The position numbers were made by a program, and so were the translations under genes. DNA of 64,000 bases from Legionella cincinnatiensis (GTDB taxonomy: Bacteria; Pseudomonadota; Gammaproteobacteria; Legionellales; Legionellaceae), in contig NZ_UGNX01000001.1 of the NCBI RefSeq assembly GCF_900452415.1, positions 806,001 to 870,000 on the forward strand, given 5' to 3'. Positions within the stretch are counted from its first letter, which is position 1, and each line of letters opens with the position of its first letter. Shown in pieces: positions 1 to 8,645 of the stretch. The notes below the pieces were generated by a model, which saw only the letters and a program-made list of their open reading frames with translations, searched no databases and was not told where the DNA came from.

Positions 1-764
1 TCAAAATTGAATTCAGACCATTTGGCTAGTCTTAACTCGCCTGTTCTTGCTCCGGTTAATAAAATGATTTTAATGGCATTTCTAATTTGAATGGACATAG
101 AATGATTATCACTGTCCAAAAACAACCATAATTGTTTAATTTCATCGAGATCAAGGTTGCGATCTCGAGACTTTTCTAATCCCCCTATGTCTCTTGCTCG
201 AATGTTTGTGGCTGGATTAATTGCCATTTCGCCTCTACTTACAGTGTAATTAAAAGCTTGCTTTAAAGTACTTAGGACTTTATTAGCATGAACAGGAGAG
301 CCTCTTTGCACTATATTATCCAATGCTTTTGCTATATCTCTGGGTTGTATTTTTTCAATCTCAAATGTTCCTAGCAGGGGGATAATGTCAGCATCAATTT
401 GTTGTTTTATCTGTTGGGGTTGTTTACGGTGTTTAACAATATAATTGTTGTACCAATCAGAAATTATTGTTTTCACATTATTATTTTTTTTGAGTAATTT
501 TTGTTGAATAATTTCTTCAGGATCTTCGCCTGATTGCCTAATCTCCCATAAATCATTAAAGGATTTTCTTGCTTCAGCAACCCCCATAACTGGGAAATTA
601 CCTATGGTAAGCCATTTTTCTTTACCACCGAATTTATACCGGTAGAACCAGGTTTTAGTACCTTTAGGGGAGACACGTAAACAAAAGCCATTGCCCTCAG
701 TAATATGGTATCGACTTTTTTCAGCGGTTAGATTAGCTATTTTATTATGCGTAAACTTTTCCAT
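1..764 (-). CDS. P4-family tyrosine integrase, N-terminal 254 residues (runs off left edge)
   Basis: Reading the minus strand from the ATG at 764 to the left edge gives 254 open codons. The order fits P4-type integrases: an N-terminal arm-DNA-binding domain (about residues 1-85, with WFYRYKFGGKEKWLTIG), a SAM-like core-binding domain (about 100-190), and the start of the catalytic domain with the Arg-I motif LLTGARTGELR near the edge. The catalytic His and Tyr lie outside the window. The gene would cut and rejoin DNA at a tRNA 3' end, and the tRNA-Pro fragment 180 bp upstream is the expected partner. It points into the island, which must extend to the left. Confidence 0.93.
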   Translation of the reverse strand, partial: MEKFTHNKIANLTAEKSRYHITEGNGFCLRVSPKGTKTWFYRYKFGGKEKWLTIGNFPVMGVAEARKSFNDLWEIRQSGEDPEEIIQQKLLKKNNNVKTIISDWYNNYIVKHRKQPQQIKQQIDADIIPLLGTFEIEKIQPRDIAKALDNIVQRGSPVHANKVLSTLKQAFNYTVSRGEMAINPATNIRARDIGGLEKSRDRNLDLDEIKQLWLFLDSDNHSMSIQIRNAIKIILLTGARTGELRLAKWSEFNF

Positions 765-791
765 AGTTATGACCTTTATAACGGTTCCAAA

Positions 792-814
792 TTTGGCTAC
801 ACCTTTGGCTACAC
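792..814. promoter_or_regulatory. Paired 11-bp direct repeats, candidate integrase arm sites
   Basis: The sequence TTTGGCTACAC occurs at 792-802 and again at 804-814, 12 bp apart, between the integrase start and the attachment site. Short tandem direct repeats in this position are typical arm-type binding sites for P4-family integrases, and binding there could also repress the integrase gene. The assignment as binding sites is inference. Confidence 0.5.
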
Positions 815-940
815 TTTTTTATTTGCTTGTATGAAATCAATTTATATCATTTGAAGTATGCAAAGGCAACAAATCCTTTATTTAAAAGGAGTTATAGGTT
901 ATATTTGAATTTATTTGAAGTTTGATGAAATTGGTTTTCA

Positions 941-990
941 CTAGCATGGGGTGCTAGTGGTCGAAGGTTCAAATCCTTCCGTCCCGACCA
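941..990 (+). other. att site: 3' half of tRNA-Pro(GGG)
   Basis: The 50 bp fold as the 3' half of a tRNA: anticodon stem CTAGC/GCTAG around loop ATGGGGT (anticodon GGG), variable loop, T stem GAAGG/CCTTC with loop TTCAAAT, then CGTCCCG, discriminator A and CCA. No D arm or 5' acceptor strand precedes it, so this is not a working tRNA. It is the duplicated attachment core left by integration of the island whose integrase starts at 764. The complete tRNA-Pro(GGG) gene should lie at the other island end, outside the window. Confidence 0.85.
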
Positions 991-1002
991 AAAAATCCGG
1001 CT

Positions 1003-1133
1003 CTTTCCCAATTACGGGGGCACTCACATTTAACAGCACAGCACCCTAACACGAGTTCTGTAATTTTCAAAGTTACGAAAGCCATAAGCTCTTCTTTGAA
1101 TCAACTTCATTTTTCTATGAAAGCCTTCAGCAA
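1003..1133 (-). mobile_element. ISL3-family IS remnant (3' end only)
   Basis: This stretch begins with an ISL3 terminal sequence (GGCTCTTTCCCA at 1003) and is nearly identical to the 3' end of the interrupted copy (1479-1572 joined to 2859 onward). Read on the minus strand it encodes the last residues of the transposase, ending in a TAA. It is cut off at about 1133 by the REPIN-like element that follows. Confidence 0.7.
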
Positions 1134-1135
1134 GC

Positions 1136-1357
1136 GTAGCCTGGTTGCTTGCAACCAGGATTTATCAGAGGCGGCAAAGATTATCAGGCTTTTGTAATAA
1201 CAAAGATGCTATTTTATGTGGTGCAAGTTCACAAAGAAGAGCAAAACCTCAGGGTCAATTACAGGTGAGACAAAACTCGGGGCGGTGCGTATTTTTTTAC
1301 GCTGGCATTAAAAGATCGAACATCAGGTGAAATCCTGGTTGCTCGCAACCAGGCTAC
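1136..1357. repeat. REPIN-like element, family I, copy 1 (222 bp)
   Basis: Each end is GTAG followed by a perfect hairpin: CCTGGTTGC-TT-GCAACCAGG on the left and, in inverse orientation, CCTGGTTGC-GA-GCAACCAGG on the right. Two inverted REP-like hairpins bounding a fixed-size spacer is the REPIN/BIME arrangement. The GTAG foot is the tetranucleotide recognised by RAYT (IS200/IS605-like Y1) transposases in known systems. The spacer holds no convincing gene; its open frames are short and not shared usefully. A second copy of exactly the same length lies at 4217-4438. Confidence 0.8.
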
Positions 1358-1373
1358 GCGTGCTATATATCGC

Positions 1374-1478
1374 GGCTCTTTCCCATTTACGGACATTAAT
1401 CAAGAACACAAAACTTTAACCCTTAATCTGGAGTCTTCAAAATTTCTAAAACCATAAGCGCAATGTTGAATGAATTTC
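1374..1478 (-). mobile_element. ISL3-family IS copy C, left-end fragment
   Basis: The stretch starts with GGCTCTTTCCCATTTACGG and then matches the 3' end of the intact transposase copy (1601-2776) with some divergence. It is interrupted at 1478/1479 by IS copy B. The rest of the same element continues at 4059-5078. About 140 bp expected at the junction are missing, so the insertion came with, or was followed by, a deletion. Confidence 0.65.
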
Positions 1479-1572
1479 GGCTCTTTCCCATTTACGGGGG
1501 CCCTCACATTTAACAGCACAGCACCCTAACACGAGTTCTGTAATTTTCAAAGTTACGAAAGCCATAAGCTCT

Positions 1573-2858
1573 GGCTCATCCCCATTTCCGGGGGCATTAA
1601 TCAAGAACACAAAACTTTAACCCTTAACCTATAATTTTCAAAATTTCTAAATCCATAAGCACGTCGTTGAATTAGCTTCATCTTGCGATGAAATCCCTCC
1701 GTAATGCCGTTGTTTTTAGTAAACCGCCACATTCTAACCACTTCTTCCCGCCATTGATATAATGTTTTACCTAGAGTTTTTAGTGACTCAAAAGGACTTT
1801 CTTTTAAAAGCGTTACGTATTTAAGAAACAAAGGCAGTAAACGCCGACACTGTTTTGCTGTCCGATGCTTTTTCATCAGGAGTCGATGGAGACGTTGCTT
1901 AAAGTGATAGATAGCCGCAATTGCTGGTTGGTGCTGTAAATAGCTGGCTCTTTTATTTAATCGTTTTATCGTTAAATTGGCTTCATTCGTTCTTAATGCA
2001 GCTAATAGACCACGTTGATACTTTATTTGAGGGTCAATTTGTTGATAAGTCTGGAGACTCATCTGATTCAACAAGCGAATCACATGGAAACGATCGGCAA
2101 CTATCTTTGCATTAGGAAAATAACGCTTAATTAACAAGCGATAGCTGCTGCTTAAATCAATACACACTACAAGTACTTTATCCCGACCCTCTAAGGACTT
2201 GAGATAGCTCTCTAAGTCTTTAGCACTACGCCCTTCAACCACATCAAAGATTTTGTGCTTGGCCAAGTCACAAAAGGTTGTAGCATACCCAACCTTTCTA
2301 TTAAATGAATGCTCATCCAATCCTAAGATGCGAGGACAAGAGCGAGTTGCTATCTTTTTATAACGTAGTGCATAACCATAGTGATACCAACGCTCTACAG
2401 TCGATTTTCCCAGCTTTAAATCTCGCGCCAAATCCTTTTGACTCACTCCTTTGCTATGGTAGTGAAACACCTGCTTTCGTAAACTCTCCGTCGCTCTTTG
2501 ATGTTTCCCTATCCCAGGAAATCGCTGATTAAAATAGCGTCCACAAGATGGACAATAATACTTATGGGCTTTGATACACAAATAACTCCGACGCAATCCA
2601 ATCGATTCATGACGGATTCGTCTTATAAAACTGTCCTTTTTACGCAGCTTCTTATTACCGCAATGAATACAGCGAACTACCCAACGATAACTCACCTCTA
2701 TGTATACTGGGTTTTCTCCACTTACTCTTTTAATAGAATATCCTGGCAAATTTAGGATACAATCTCTTTTAGGCATTTTAATCTTCCTTTTGACCGCGAA
2801 ATCAAAGAGTTAGTCTAAACTAACTTGATTAAAATGCCCCCTTTTTTGGGGTAGAGCC
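1573..2858 (-). mobile_element. Complete ISL3-family IS copy A with 8-bp target duplication
   Basis: The element has terminal inverted repeats (GGCTCATCCCCATTTCCGGG at 1573 and the complement around CCCCTTTTTTGGGGTAGAGCC at 2838-2858). The 8 bp TAAGCTCT occur directly before 1573 and directly after 2858, the target-duplication length typical of ISL3. This is the youngest insertion in the nest, and the only copy with an uninterrupted transposase. Confidence 0.92.
1601..2776 (-). CDS. ISL3-family transposase, intact
   Basis: The 391-aa protein has the full ISL3 layout. A zinc ribbon uses C36/C39 and C75/C78 and is followed by a helix-turn-helix around residues 105-135 (SQKDLARDLKLGKSTVERW). 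A DDE nuclease core has acidic residues at D154 (LGLDEHS), D207 (CIDLSSSY) and E360 (ITEGFHRKMK). The length is within the usual 390-430 range. It catalyses cut-and-paste movement of its own IS. The start ATGCC is shared by the sister copies, which supports it. It is probably active, since the ends and target duplication are intact. Confidence 0.95.
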   Translation of the reverse strand: MPKRDCILNLPGYSIKRVSGENPVYIEVSYRWVVRCIHCGNKKLRKKDSFIRRIRHESIGLRRSYLCIKAHKYYCPSCGRYFNQRFPGIGKHQRATESLRKQVFHYHSKGVSQKDLARDLKLGKSTVERWYHYGYALRYKKIATRSCPRILGLDEHSFNRKVGYATTFCDLAKHKIFDVVEGRSAKDLESYLKSLEGRDKVLVVCIDLSSSYRLLIKRYFPNAKIVADRFHVIRLLNQMSLQTYQQIDPQIKYQRGLLAALRTNEANLTIKRLNKRASYLQHQPAIAAIYHFKQRLHRLLMKKHRTAKQCRRLLPLFLKYVTLLKESPFESLKTLGKTLYQWREEVVRMWRFTKNNGITEGFHRKMKLIQRRAYGFRNFENYRLRVKVLCS

Positions 2859-3976
2859 TAAGCTCTTCTTTGAATCAACTTCATCTTTCTATGAAAGCCT
2901 TCAGTAATCCCATTAGACTTTCTGAAACGCCACATACGCACTATCTCTTCCTTCCATTGACAGAAAGTCTTTCCAAGAGCTGCCAGGGCTTTAAACGGAC
3001 TATTTTTTAACTCATCAAGCTTATCTAAAAATAGAGGAATCATTTTTTTACACCAATCTTTATTCATGGATTTATGTAGGAGCAATGAATGAAGTTGTTG
3101 CTGAAATTGATATATAGCATTTATTGCTGGGTTATCTTCGAGAAAGGCATCACGTTTAAGCATTCGTTGGGGTGATAATCTATCAGGGCGTGTACGCAGT
3201 AAAGCCAAGATGCCTCTGTTATTTTTTATTTGGCCCGATAATTCGCGGTAGGTCATCATACATTGATGTTGAAGTAAGCGAATGACATGAAAGCGGTCAG
3301 GCACTATTTTGGCATTGGGAAAATGTTTTTTAACAATGGAACGGTACGTACTACTTAAGTCCATACACACTTTAACGCGTTCCTTTCCTACCAAAGAAGC
3401 AAGATAACTCGAAAGGTCTGTCTCACTTCTTCCTTTAACAATATCAAAAATTTTATGTTTCTTAAGGTCACAAATCGTTGTGGCAAATCCTTGTTTTCGA
3501 CTAAAAAAATGTTCATCAATACCCAGAATGGTTGGGCATGGTGTATTCATTAGCTCTCTGGCTTGTTCCTGATAGTGCCGATGATACCAGCGTTCTATGG
3601 TTGCCTTACCTTTATTAAATTGCTGAGCGAGGTCTTTTTGAGATATACCCCGTGTGTGGTCATGAAACACGCACGCTTGTAAACGCCATGTCGAACGTTG
3701 ATGCTTATTGATACCAGGGAATTGTTGGTTACCGTATCGCTTACATCGATTACAATAAAGTTTATATGCTTTGAAACGTAATAAAGTACGACGATTACCA
3801 ATTAACTCGTGAGCCACTGTTCGCATATAAGATGATTTTTTACGCACCTCTTTGCTATGACAATGCGCACAGCGGGGTAATCGATGGTATGAAATATCCA
3901 ATATAAGGGGTTGATAGCCACTCACCTTTTCTATAGTAAATCCAGGTAAATTTAAGATAAGATTATGCTTAGGCAC
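2859..3976 (-). pseudogene. ISL3-family transposase (copy B), interrupted by IS copy A
   Basis: This is the 5' part of a second, diverged ISL3 transposase. It keeps the zinc ribbon, the helix-turn-helix and DDE motifs (LGIDEHFFSRKQGF, VCMDLSSTY, ITEGFHRKMKLIQRRA). The last codons were displaced to 1510-1572 by insertion of copy A; joining the parts gives a normal ending, YGFRNFENYRTRVRVLCC and stop. A GTG at 3976 aligns with the ATG of copy A and is the likely start; a TTG four codons upstream is the alternative. The broken product ends in copy A sequence and lacks only the extreme C-terminus. Confidence 0.88.
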
Positions 3977-4058
3977 TTTAATCTCCAATTTGATCGCGAA
4001 ATCAATTAGTTAGTCTATACTAACTCGATTAAAGTGCCCCCTTAATTGGTGTAGAGCC

Positions 4059-4212
4059 GTTTAAGAAAAAGAGGTATTAACCGCGTACACTGCTTTGCAG
4101 TGCGGTATTTTCTCATGAGTAGCCGATGTAATCGCTGTTTAAAATAATAGAGTGCAGCAATGACAGGCTGTTGCTGCAAATAGCGCTCTCGTTTATTGAG
4201 TCGCTTTACAGT
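4059..4212 (-). mobile_element. ISL3-family IS copy C, middle fragment
   Basis: This fragment aligns with 1816-1970 of intact copy A (C-terminal half of the transposase). It is bounded by IS copy B on the left and by the second family-I REPIN-like element on the right, and does not encode a complete domain. Confidence 0.7.
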
Positions 4213-4216
4213 ACGC

Positions 4217-4438
4217 GTAGCCTGGTTGCTTGCAACCAGGATTTATCAGAGGCGGCAAAGATTATCAGGCTTTTGTAATAATAAAGAGGCTATTTTATGT
4301 GGTGCAAGTTCACAAGGAAGACCAAAAACCTCAGGGTCAATTACAGATGAGACAAAACTCGGGGCGGTACGTATTTTTTTATGCTGGCATTAAGGATCGA
4401 CAATCAGGTGAAATCCTGGTTGCAAGCAACCAGGCTAC
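4217..4438. repeat. REPIN-like element, family I, copy 2 (222 bp)
   Basis: This copy has the same length and the same terminal GTAG-hairpin pair as the copy at 1136-1357 (CCTGGTTGC-TT-GCAACCAGG left; CCTGGTTGC and GCAACCAGG with a TT core on the right). The interior is nearly identical to copy 1. It sits inside the transposase gene of IS copy C, where about 260 bp expected from copy A are missing. Confidence 0.8.
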
Positions 4439-4996
4439 CCGTGCTGAACGCCCCTCAACCACATCAAATATTTTATGTTTGGCCAAGTCACAAAAGGTGG
4501 TCGCATACCCCACCTTTCTATTGAACGAATGCTCATCAAGGCCTAATCCTCGGGGACAGGAACGAGTCGCTATCTTTTTATAACGTAGCTCATAACCGTA
4601 ATGATACCAGCGCTCTACAGTCGATTTACCCAGCTTTAAATCTCGAGCCAAATCCTTTTGACTCACTCCTTTGCTATGGTAGTGAAACACCTGTTTCCGT
4701 AAACTCTCACTCGCCCTTTGATACTTACCTATCCCCGGAAAACGCTGATTAAAATAGCGACCACAAGCAGGACAATAATACTTATGAGCCTTGATACACA
4801 AATAACTACGACGCAATCCAATTGATTCATGACGGATTCGCCTCATGAAACTATCCTTTTTACGTAGCTTCTTATTCCCACAATGAATGCATCGTACAAC
4901 ACATCGATAAGTGACTTCGATATAAACCGGGTTCTCTCCACTTACTTTTTTAATAGAATATTCAGGCAAATTTAGGATACAATCTTTCTTAGGCAT
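4439..4996 (-). pseudogene. ISL3-family transposase (copy C), N-terminal fragment
   Basis: About 185 residues corresponding to the zinc ribbon, helix-turn-helix and first catalytic Asp (LGLDEHSFNRKVGY) of the copy A transposase, at high identity. The frame then enters the REPIN-like element at 4438 and ends soon after. The remaining pieces of the gene are at 4059-4212 and 1374-1478. The start ATG at 4996 aligns with the copy A start; an upstream in-frame ATG at 5020 is less likely. Confidence 0.88.
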
Positions 4997-5078
4997 TTTA
5001 ATCTTCCTTTTGACCGTCAAATCAAAGAGTTAGTCTAGACTAACTTGATTAAAATGCCCCTTTATTTGGGGGAGAGCC
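4439..5078 (-). mobile_element. ISL3-family IS copy C, right-end fragment
   Basis: The fragment ends with the inverted terminal sequence GGAGAGCC at 5071-5078, preceded by TTAAAATGCCCC as in copies A and B. It carries the 5' part of the transposase gene. Together with 1374-1478 and 4059-4212 it makes one old, broken IS. Confidence 0.75.
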
Positions 5079-5443
5079 TGCATTTTCCATTCTAAATAGG
5101 ATATTTAGAGCTTCATAATCATGGAGATGTAACCATCTGATTGGTATATCAAAAGTATCATCCTCGTTTCTATTTGCGCTCTTTCAGTCCATAATTGGCT
5201 CAATATTTTAATACTATTTATTGAAATTATAATACAACTAGCTCCTACTGACTCATTTGATAGTTGCTCTAAACACTTATTCACAGATCAATGGGGTCAG
5301 ACTCGATTGATACAGATGTTATTTTGTAAATCACAATCGCGGCAATTTTAAATGCGTTTTGTGAAGTATAAAATTAAGTCAATTTACACAAATTCCAATG
5401 AATAGGCATAAAAGTTACTTCTTACATAAAAACAAACAGCAGC
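5079..5443. other. Intergenic stretch with possible coding remnants
   Basis: No complete gene is visible. On the minus strand, two overlapping frames between about 5270 and 5079 give protein-like text (ESVGASCIIISINSIKILS, then FDIPIRWLHLHDYEALNILF) that would need a frameshift to join and that stops at the IS end. This may be the remains of a gene truncated by IS copy C, but I do not recognise a family. Confidence 0.3.
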
Positions 5444-5574
5444 GTAGGCTGGGCTGAAAAACCCAGCAAATGCTCTATTGAAGAGACTAATACTTAATAT
5501 TATGTATTTTAGCTCACAATCAATTTCAGAGCTAAAGCTAACGATTTGAAGCTGGACTTTTCAGCCCAGCCTAC
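5444..5574. repeat. REPIN-like element, family II, copy 1 (131 bp)
   Basis: The left end is GTAG followed by the hairpin GCTGGGCTGAAAAACCCAGC. The right end is its inverse (GCTGGACTTTTCAGCCCAGC followed by CTAC). This is the same GTAG-plus-hairpin architecture as the 222-bp elements but with a different hairpin sequence. A longer copy with the same ends is at 11290-11549. Confidence 0.75.
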
Positions 5575-5625
5575 GATCTCTTTTATAACTCATAATTTAT
5601 AGAGGTTTAAAATTCTAATGATAGA

Positions 5626-5790
5626 ATGCCAACCAATTTTCAAAAATTATTATCTTCTGACATGAAGGCGCTAGCTGAGTGGGAGGGTATTACACCGCTT
5701 GCTAGCAATGAATGGATATGTTGGATTGTCAATTATTATAGTAGGGGCGTTTTCTCCTCCCTTTTTGTTAGGGTAAGATCCGCCCGATGA
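5626..5790 (+). pseudogene. YdeI/OmpD-associated family fragment
   Basis: A 54-codon frame begins MPTNFQKLLSSDMKALAEWE and continues GITPLASNEWICWIV. That pattern resembles the helical region of the YdeI/bacteriocin-protection family, where the motif W-x-x-L-T-P-x-x-R-x-E-W-I-x-W-I is normally followed by a lysine-rich segment (AKK..TR..RI). Here that segment is replaced by unrelated residues and a stop. It is most likely a decayed remnant. No strong ribosome-binding site precedes it. Confidence 0.4.
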
Positions 5791-5994
5791 TCTTTTTGCA
5801 CCAAAATAAAATTATAATCGAATGCGATAAAAAAAGAATTTGATTTTAATTCATTAGCTTTTTTTGTCCTCAAAAACTTAATCTTTTATTGAACTTCTTA
5901 ATGATTCCCTTGATGAAAACTTTCCATAGTCCGCCTTGTTGCTTGGATATATTGCATGTAATATGGAAACATTGTATTCCTTTTAAGGATAAGT

Positions 5995-7293
5995 ATGCGT
6001 AACAATAGAATAACCTTAGCACTCTCAGTACCATTGCTAAGTCTTTCTTTGAATGTGTTCAGTTCAATTAATCCTTCCGATTTATATTTAAAGCCAGTTA
6101 CCGACCCAGTGGTTAATATCCCTGTTAATGAAAATGGATCCGTAAAATATCGTTTAACCAACAAGGGTAAAAAAGCTTATCGCTTGCAGTTGAGCCCAAT
6201 CCAGGGCTTGATTCAGGAAACTGGCAAACCTAAGCTCTGTGGTCAGAATATCGACTTACCTCCAGGAAAAAGTTGTTTGCTAAGTTTTATCATTGACGGT
6301 TCAGAAGCGATTCCTATGACGAAATCTGGTCCTGTATTATGCGATAAAGGATGGAAATCGTCAGATGAAGCGGGCTATGCTGCCAATACATGCATACAAC
6401 CTGCGATGGATGATCGCTTGAGTTTGAATTTTGTAACTCCCCCAAAAGTCACTTTGTCCATCAAAGTAGATGGAGAAGAAAAGACCACGGCTAAAACGAA
6501 CAAGATGGGTTGTTTTGCTTCAAGGAAAGGATGCGCATTAACGTTATTTCAAAACAGCAGCACGCAAAAATCGATTACTCTGACCAATACATCTCAAGAG
6601 AGAGGTAAAGACATCCAAGCCTATGGACTTCCTGAAGGAGTAACCCAGGATGCTAGTCAATGTAAGGAGTTAATGCCAAACAGCTCTTGCACGATTTACT
6701 TTAAATCCGGAAGCACAAGAACCTTAAGCAAAGCTGTTGAGATTAAAGGCACAAACACTATAAATTCTTCTATCACCATGCAAGTTTTGGATATTGGCGA
6801 TCCTTATGCAGGGGGGATCGTTGCTTGCATGAACGGAGGTCTTCAAAATTTGATTGCTGCGTCGGTCAATAATTCACACGATATGGGCTGGGGCTCCACT
6901 AAAATAAGAACTTTTGCAACCAGTTCCAGAGACGGACAGAGGAACACGAAGAAAATCATTAGTGCATTAGGAAATAATGATGATATACCCTATGCGGCAC
7001 AATTGTGTGATGACTATGAGGTGGATTCAGAAGGGAACTCGCCTTGTAAAACAGGCACCTGCTATAGCAATTGGTTCTTGCCAGCTGAAAATCAACTCTA
7101 TTGTCTATACGATAATGCTCCGTGGATAGCTCAATTTCCACAGGGTGACTATTGGAGTTCTACTGAAGTTGCTGACGAAAAAATGTCTACTGCTTTCGCC
7201 ATGCTTATGATATCTCGTGCTGCTGGTTCCGCAACTTCTTATTTTAAGGATAATCTCGAATCAATTCGTTGTGTATCTATCTTCAACCCTTAG
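5995..7293 (+). CDS. Secreted protein with C-terminal Lcl_C/DUF1566 domain
   Basis: The 432-aa protein begins with a signal peptide (hydrophobic stretch to about residue 24). The region to about residue 275 resembles a beta-rich repeat with paired cysteines (SPIQGLIQE..CGQNIDLPPGKSC; QNSSTQKSITLTNTSQERGK). The C-terminus has the DUF1566/Lcl_C signature: GGIVAC, SNWFLPAENQLYCLY, DYWSSTE and a final RCVS. Proteins of this type in Legionella are secreted or surface-bound. The N- and C-terminal regions closely parallel those of the 848-aa protein at 54527-57073, which has Ig-like repeats inserted between them. GGATAAGT just upstream of the ATG is a plausible ribosome-binding site. Confidence 0.82.
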   Translation: MRNNRITLALSVPLLSLSLNVFSSINPSDLYLKPVTDPVVNIPVNENGSVKYRLTNKGKKAYRLQLSPIQGLIQETGKPKLCGQNIDLPPGKSCLLSFIIDGSEAIPMTKSGPVLCDKGWKSSDEAGYAANTCIQPAMDDRLSLNFVTPPKVTLSIKVDGEEKTTAKTNKMGCFASRKGCALTLFQNSSTQKSITLTNTSQERGKDIQAYGLPEGVTQDASQCKELMPNSSCTIYFKSGSTRTLSKAVEIKGTNTINSSITMQVLDIGDPYAGGIVACMNGGLQNLIAASVNNSHDMGWGSTKIRTFATSSRDGQRNTKKIISALGNNDDIPYAAQLCDDYEVDSEGNSPCKTGTCYSNWFLPAENQLYCLYDNAPWIAQFPQGDYWSSTEVADEKMSTAFAMLMISRAAGSATSYFKDNLESIRCVSIFNP

Positions 7294-7303
7294 GTATTAT
7301 TTA

Positions 7304-7332
7304 AGCCCATAAGAGTTCAATGCTTATGGGTT
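7304..7332 (+). terminator. Stem-loop after the DUF1566 gene
   Basis: AGCCCATAAG and CTTATGGGTT form a 10-bp stem (one G-T pair) with a 9-nt loop, 11 bp after the stop codon at 7293. A T run follows only after about 13 bases (GAGTTTTT), so termination strength is uncertain. Confidence 0.5.
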
Positions 7333-7738
7333 GGCACAATTTAGAGTTTTTCCAAAAAAGCTTTTAACTAAAAATATGGAAAAAGGGTTTAGCGTTAGAC
7401 ATCATCCCAAGGGGCAAGTCTTTTGATTATCGTATTAACTTTTAAATGAAGCTCAGAGTTTTTCTATAGTTCATTTGCAATCATAAAAGAGAATTGTAAT
7501 TGATGAGTCTCTTGGATTATGGGTTAAATTTGAAGTTATTAAATAAGTACTGGCAAGTGCAATTGTCAGTTAAGAGAGGTTAACAATGGGGAGCAGATCT
7601 GAATATTTTAAAAATTATGTATTCGGTGATAGACCTCAAAATCGATAAATCCACTCTCATGGGTTTTTCAATGCAACAATGATAGAGAGGGATGAACTAG
7701 AAACCTGAAGTACTCAATATATGAAAGGGGCACGATGC
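7333..7738. other. Intergenic region upstream of the VOC/monooxygenase operon
   Basis: About 400 bp of AT-rich DNA with no gene or repeat I can support. The operon promoter is probably here, but no sigma-70 pair stands out clearly. Confidence 0.4.
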
Positions 7739-8644
7739 ATGGAAAAGATAACACCACATTTATGGTTTGATAAGGAAGCTAGGGAGGCAGTCGAATTCTA
7801 CGCCTCTTTGTTTCCTAACTCGAAAATTACGAATATTACAACAATCCATGACACGCCATCTGGAGATTGTGATGTGGTTTCATTTGAGCTTTCAAGCCAG
7901 TCGTTTATGGCTATTAGCGCGGGTCCCCTTTTCAAATTCAATCCCTCGGTTTCGTTTCTCGTAAATTTCAATCCTTTACAGGGAAATGATGCGAGAGAAA
8001 AACTCGACCTGCTGTGGAACAAGTTGATCAGCAATGGCAGGGAGCTCATGCCACTTCAAGAATATCCGTTCAGCAAACACTATGGTTGGGTGCAAGACAA
8101 ATATGGTCTTTCATGGCAACTTATTCTTTCGGATGCAAGCAGCGAAGAACGGCAGTTCATTATTCCTTCGCTTATGTTCGTTGGAAATATGTGTGGTAAG
8201 GCGGAAGAGGCTATCAATTTCTATACATCGATATTCAAAAATTCAAGAAGTGGCATTGTCTCGCGGTATGGCTCGGATCAAGCTCTGAGTAAAGAAGGGA
8301 CAATTGCGTTTACTGATTTCATGCTTTTAGGCAAATGGTTCGCAGCAATGGACAGTGCGGGAAATTATGATTTTGTTTTTAACGAAGCAATATCGTTCAT
8401 GGTGAATTGTGAAACTCAAGAAGAAATTAATTATTACTGGGAAAAGCTCTCTGCGGTGCCTGAAGCGGAGCAGTGTGGCTGGCTCAAGGACAAGTATGGT
8501 CTCTCATGGCAGATAGTTCCCACAGCTTTAAGCGAAATGATGAAAAATGGCACCCCTAAGCAGATTGAACGTGTCACGCAAGCATTTTTGTCGATGAAGA
8601 AATTTGATATTGCAACTCTCAGGCGTACTTACGAGGGAAAATAA
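7739..8644 (+). CDS. VOC-superfamily protein, two PhnB-like domains
   Basis: The 301-aa protein has two tandem PhnB/3-demethylubiquinone methyltransferase-like VOC domains. The first starts ITPHLWFDKEAREAVEFYAS and ends YGWVQDKYGLSWQLI. The second starts PSLMFVGNMCGKAEEAINFY and ends CGWLKDKYGLSWQIVP. Such proteins often bind small molecules or metals; the name 3-demethylubiquinone-9 methyltransferase in databases is usually unproven. I chose the ATG at 7739 because AAAGGGG lies about 10 bp upstream. An in-frame ATG at 7721 would add MKGARC. The stop is one base before the next gene's start codon, so the two are cotranscribed. Confidence 0.88.
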   Translation: MEKITPHLWFDKEAREAVEFYASLFPNSKITNITTIHDTPSGDCDVVSFELSSQSFMAISAGPLFKFNPSVSFLVNFNPLQGNDAREKLDLLWNKLISNGRELMPLQEYPFSKHYGWVQDKYGLSWQLILSDASSEERQFIIPSLMFVGNMCGKAEEAINFYTSIFKNSRSGIVSRYGSDQALSKEGTIAFTDFMLLGKWFAAMDSAGNYDFVFNEAISFMVNCETQEEINYYWEKLSAVPEAEQCGWLKDKYGLSWQIVPTALSEMMKNGTPKQIERVTQAFLSMKKFDIATLRRTYEGK

Positions 8645-8645
8645 T

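Larger units (their letters stand above)
1479..4058 (-). mobile_element. ISL3-family IS copy B, split by copy A
   Basis: The ends are GGCTCTTTCCCATTTACGGG at 1479 and the inverted GTAGAGCC at 4051-4058. The element is whole except that copy A (1573-2858) sits inside its transposase gene. Removing copy A and one 8-bp duplication restores a continuous frame. Copy B itself lies inside copy C. Its flanks show no matching 8-bp duplication, consistent with a deletion next to it. Confidence 0.8.

Noticed and set aside
941-990. Functional tRNA-Pro gene
   Set aside because: Only the anticodon arm onward is present; no D arm or 5' acceptor strand precedes it.
1136-1357. Open frames of 61-117 codons in the 222-bp elements
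   Set aside because: The frames cross the terminal hairpins and differ between the two copies, so they are not shared coding sequences.
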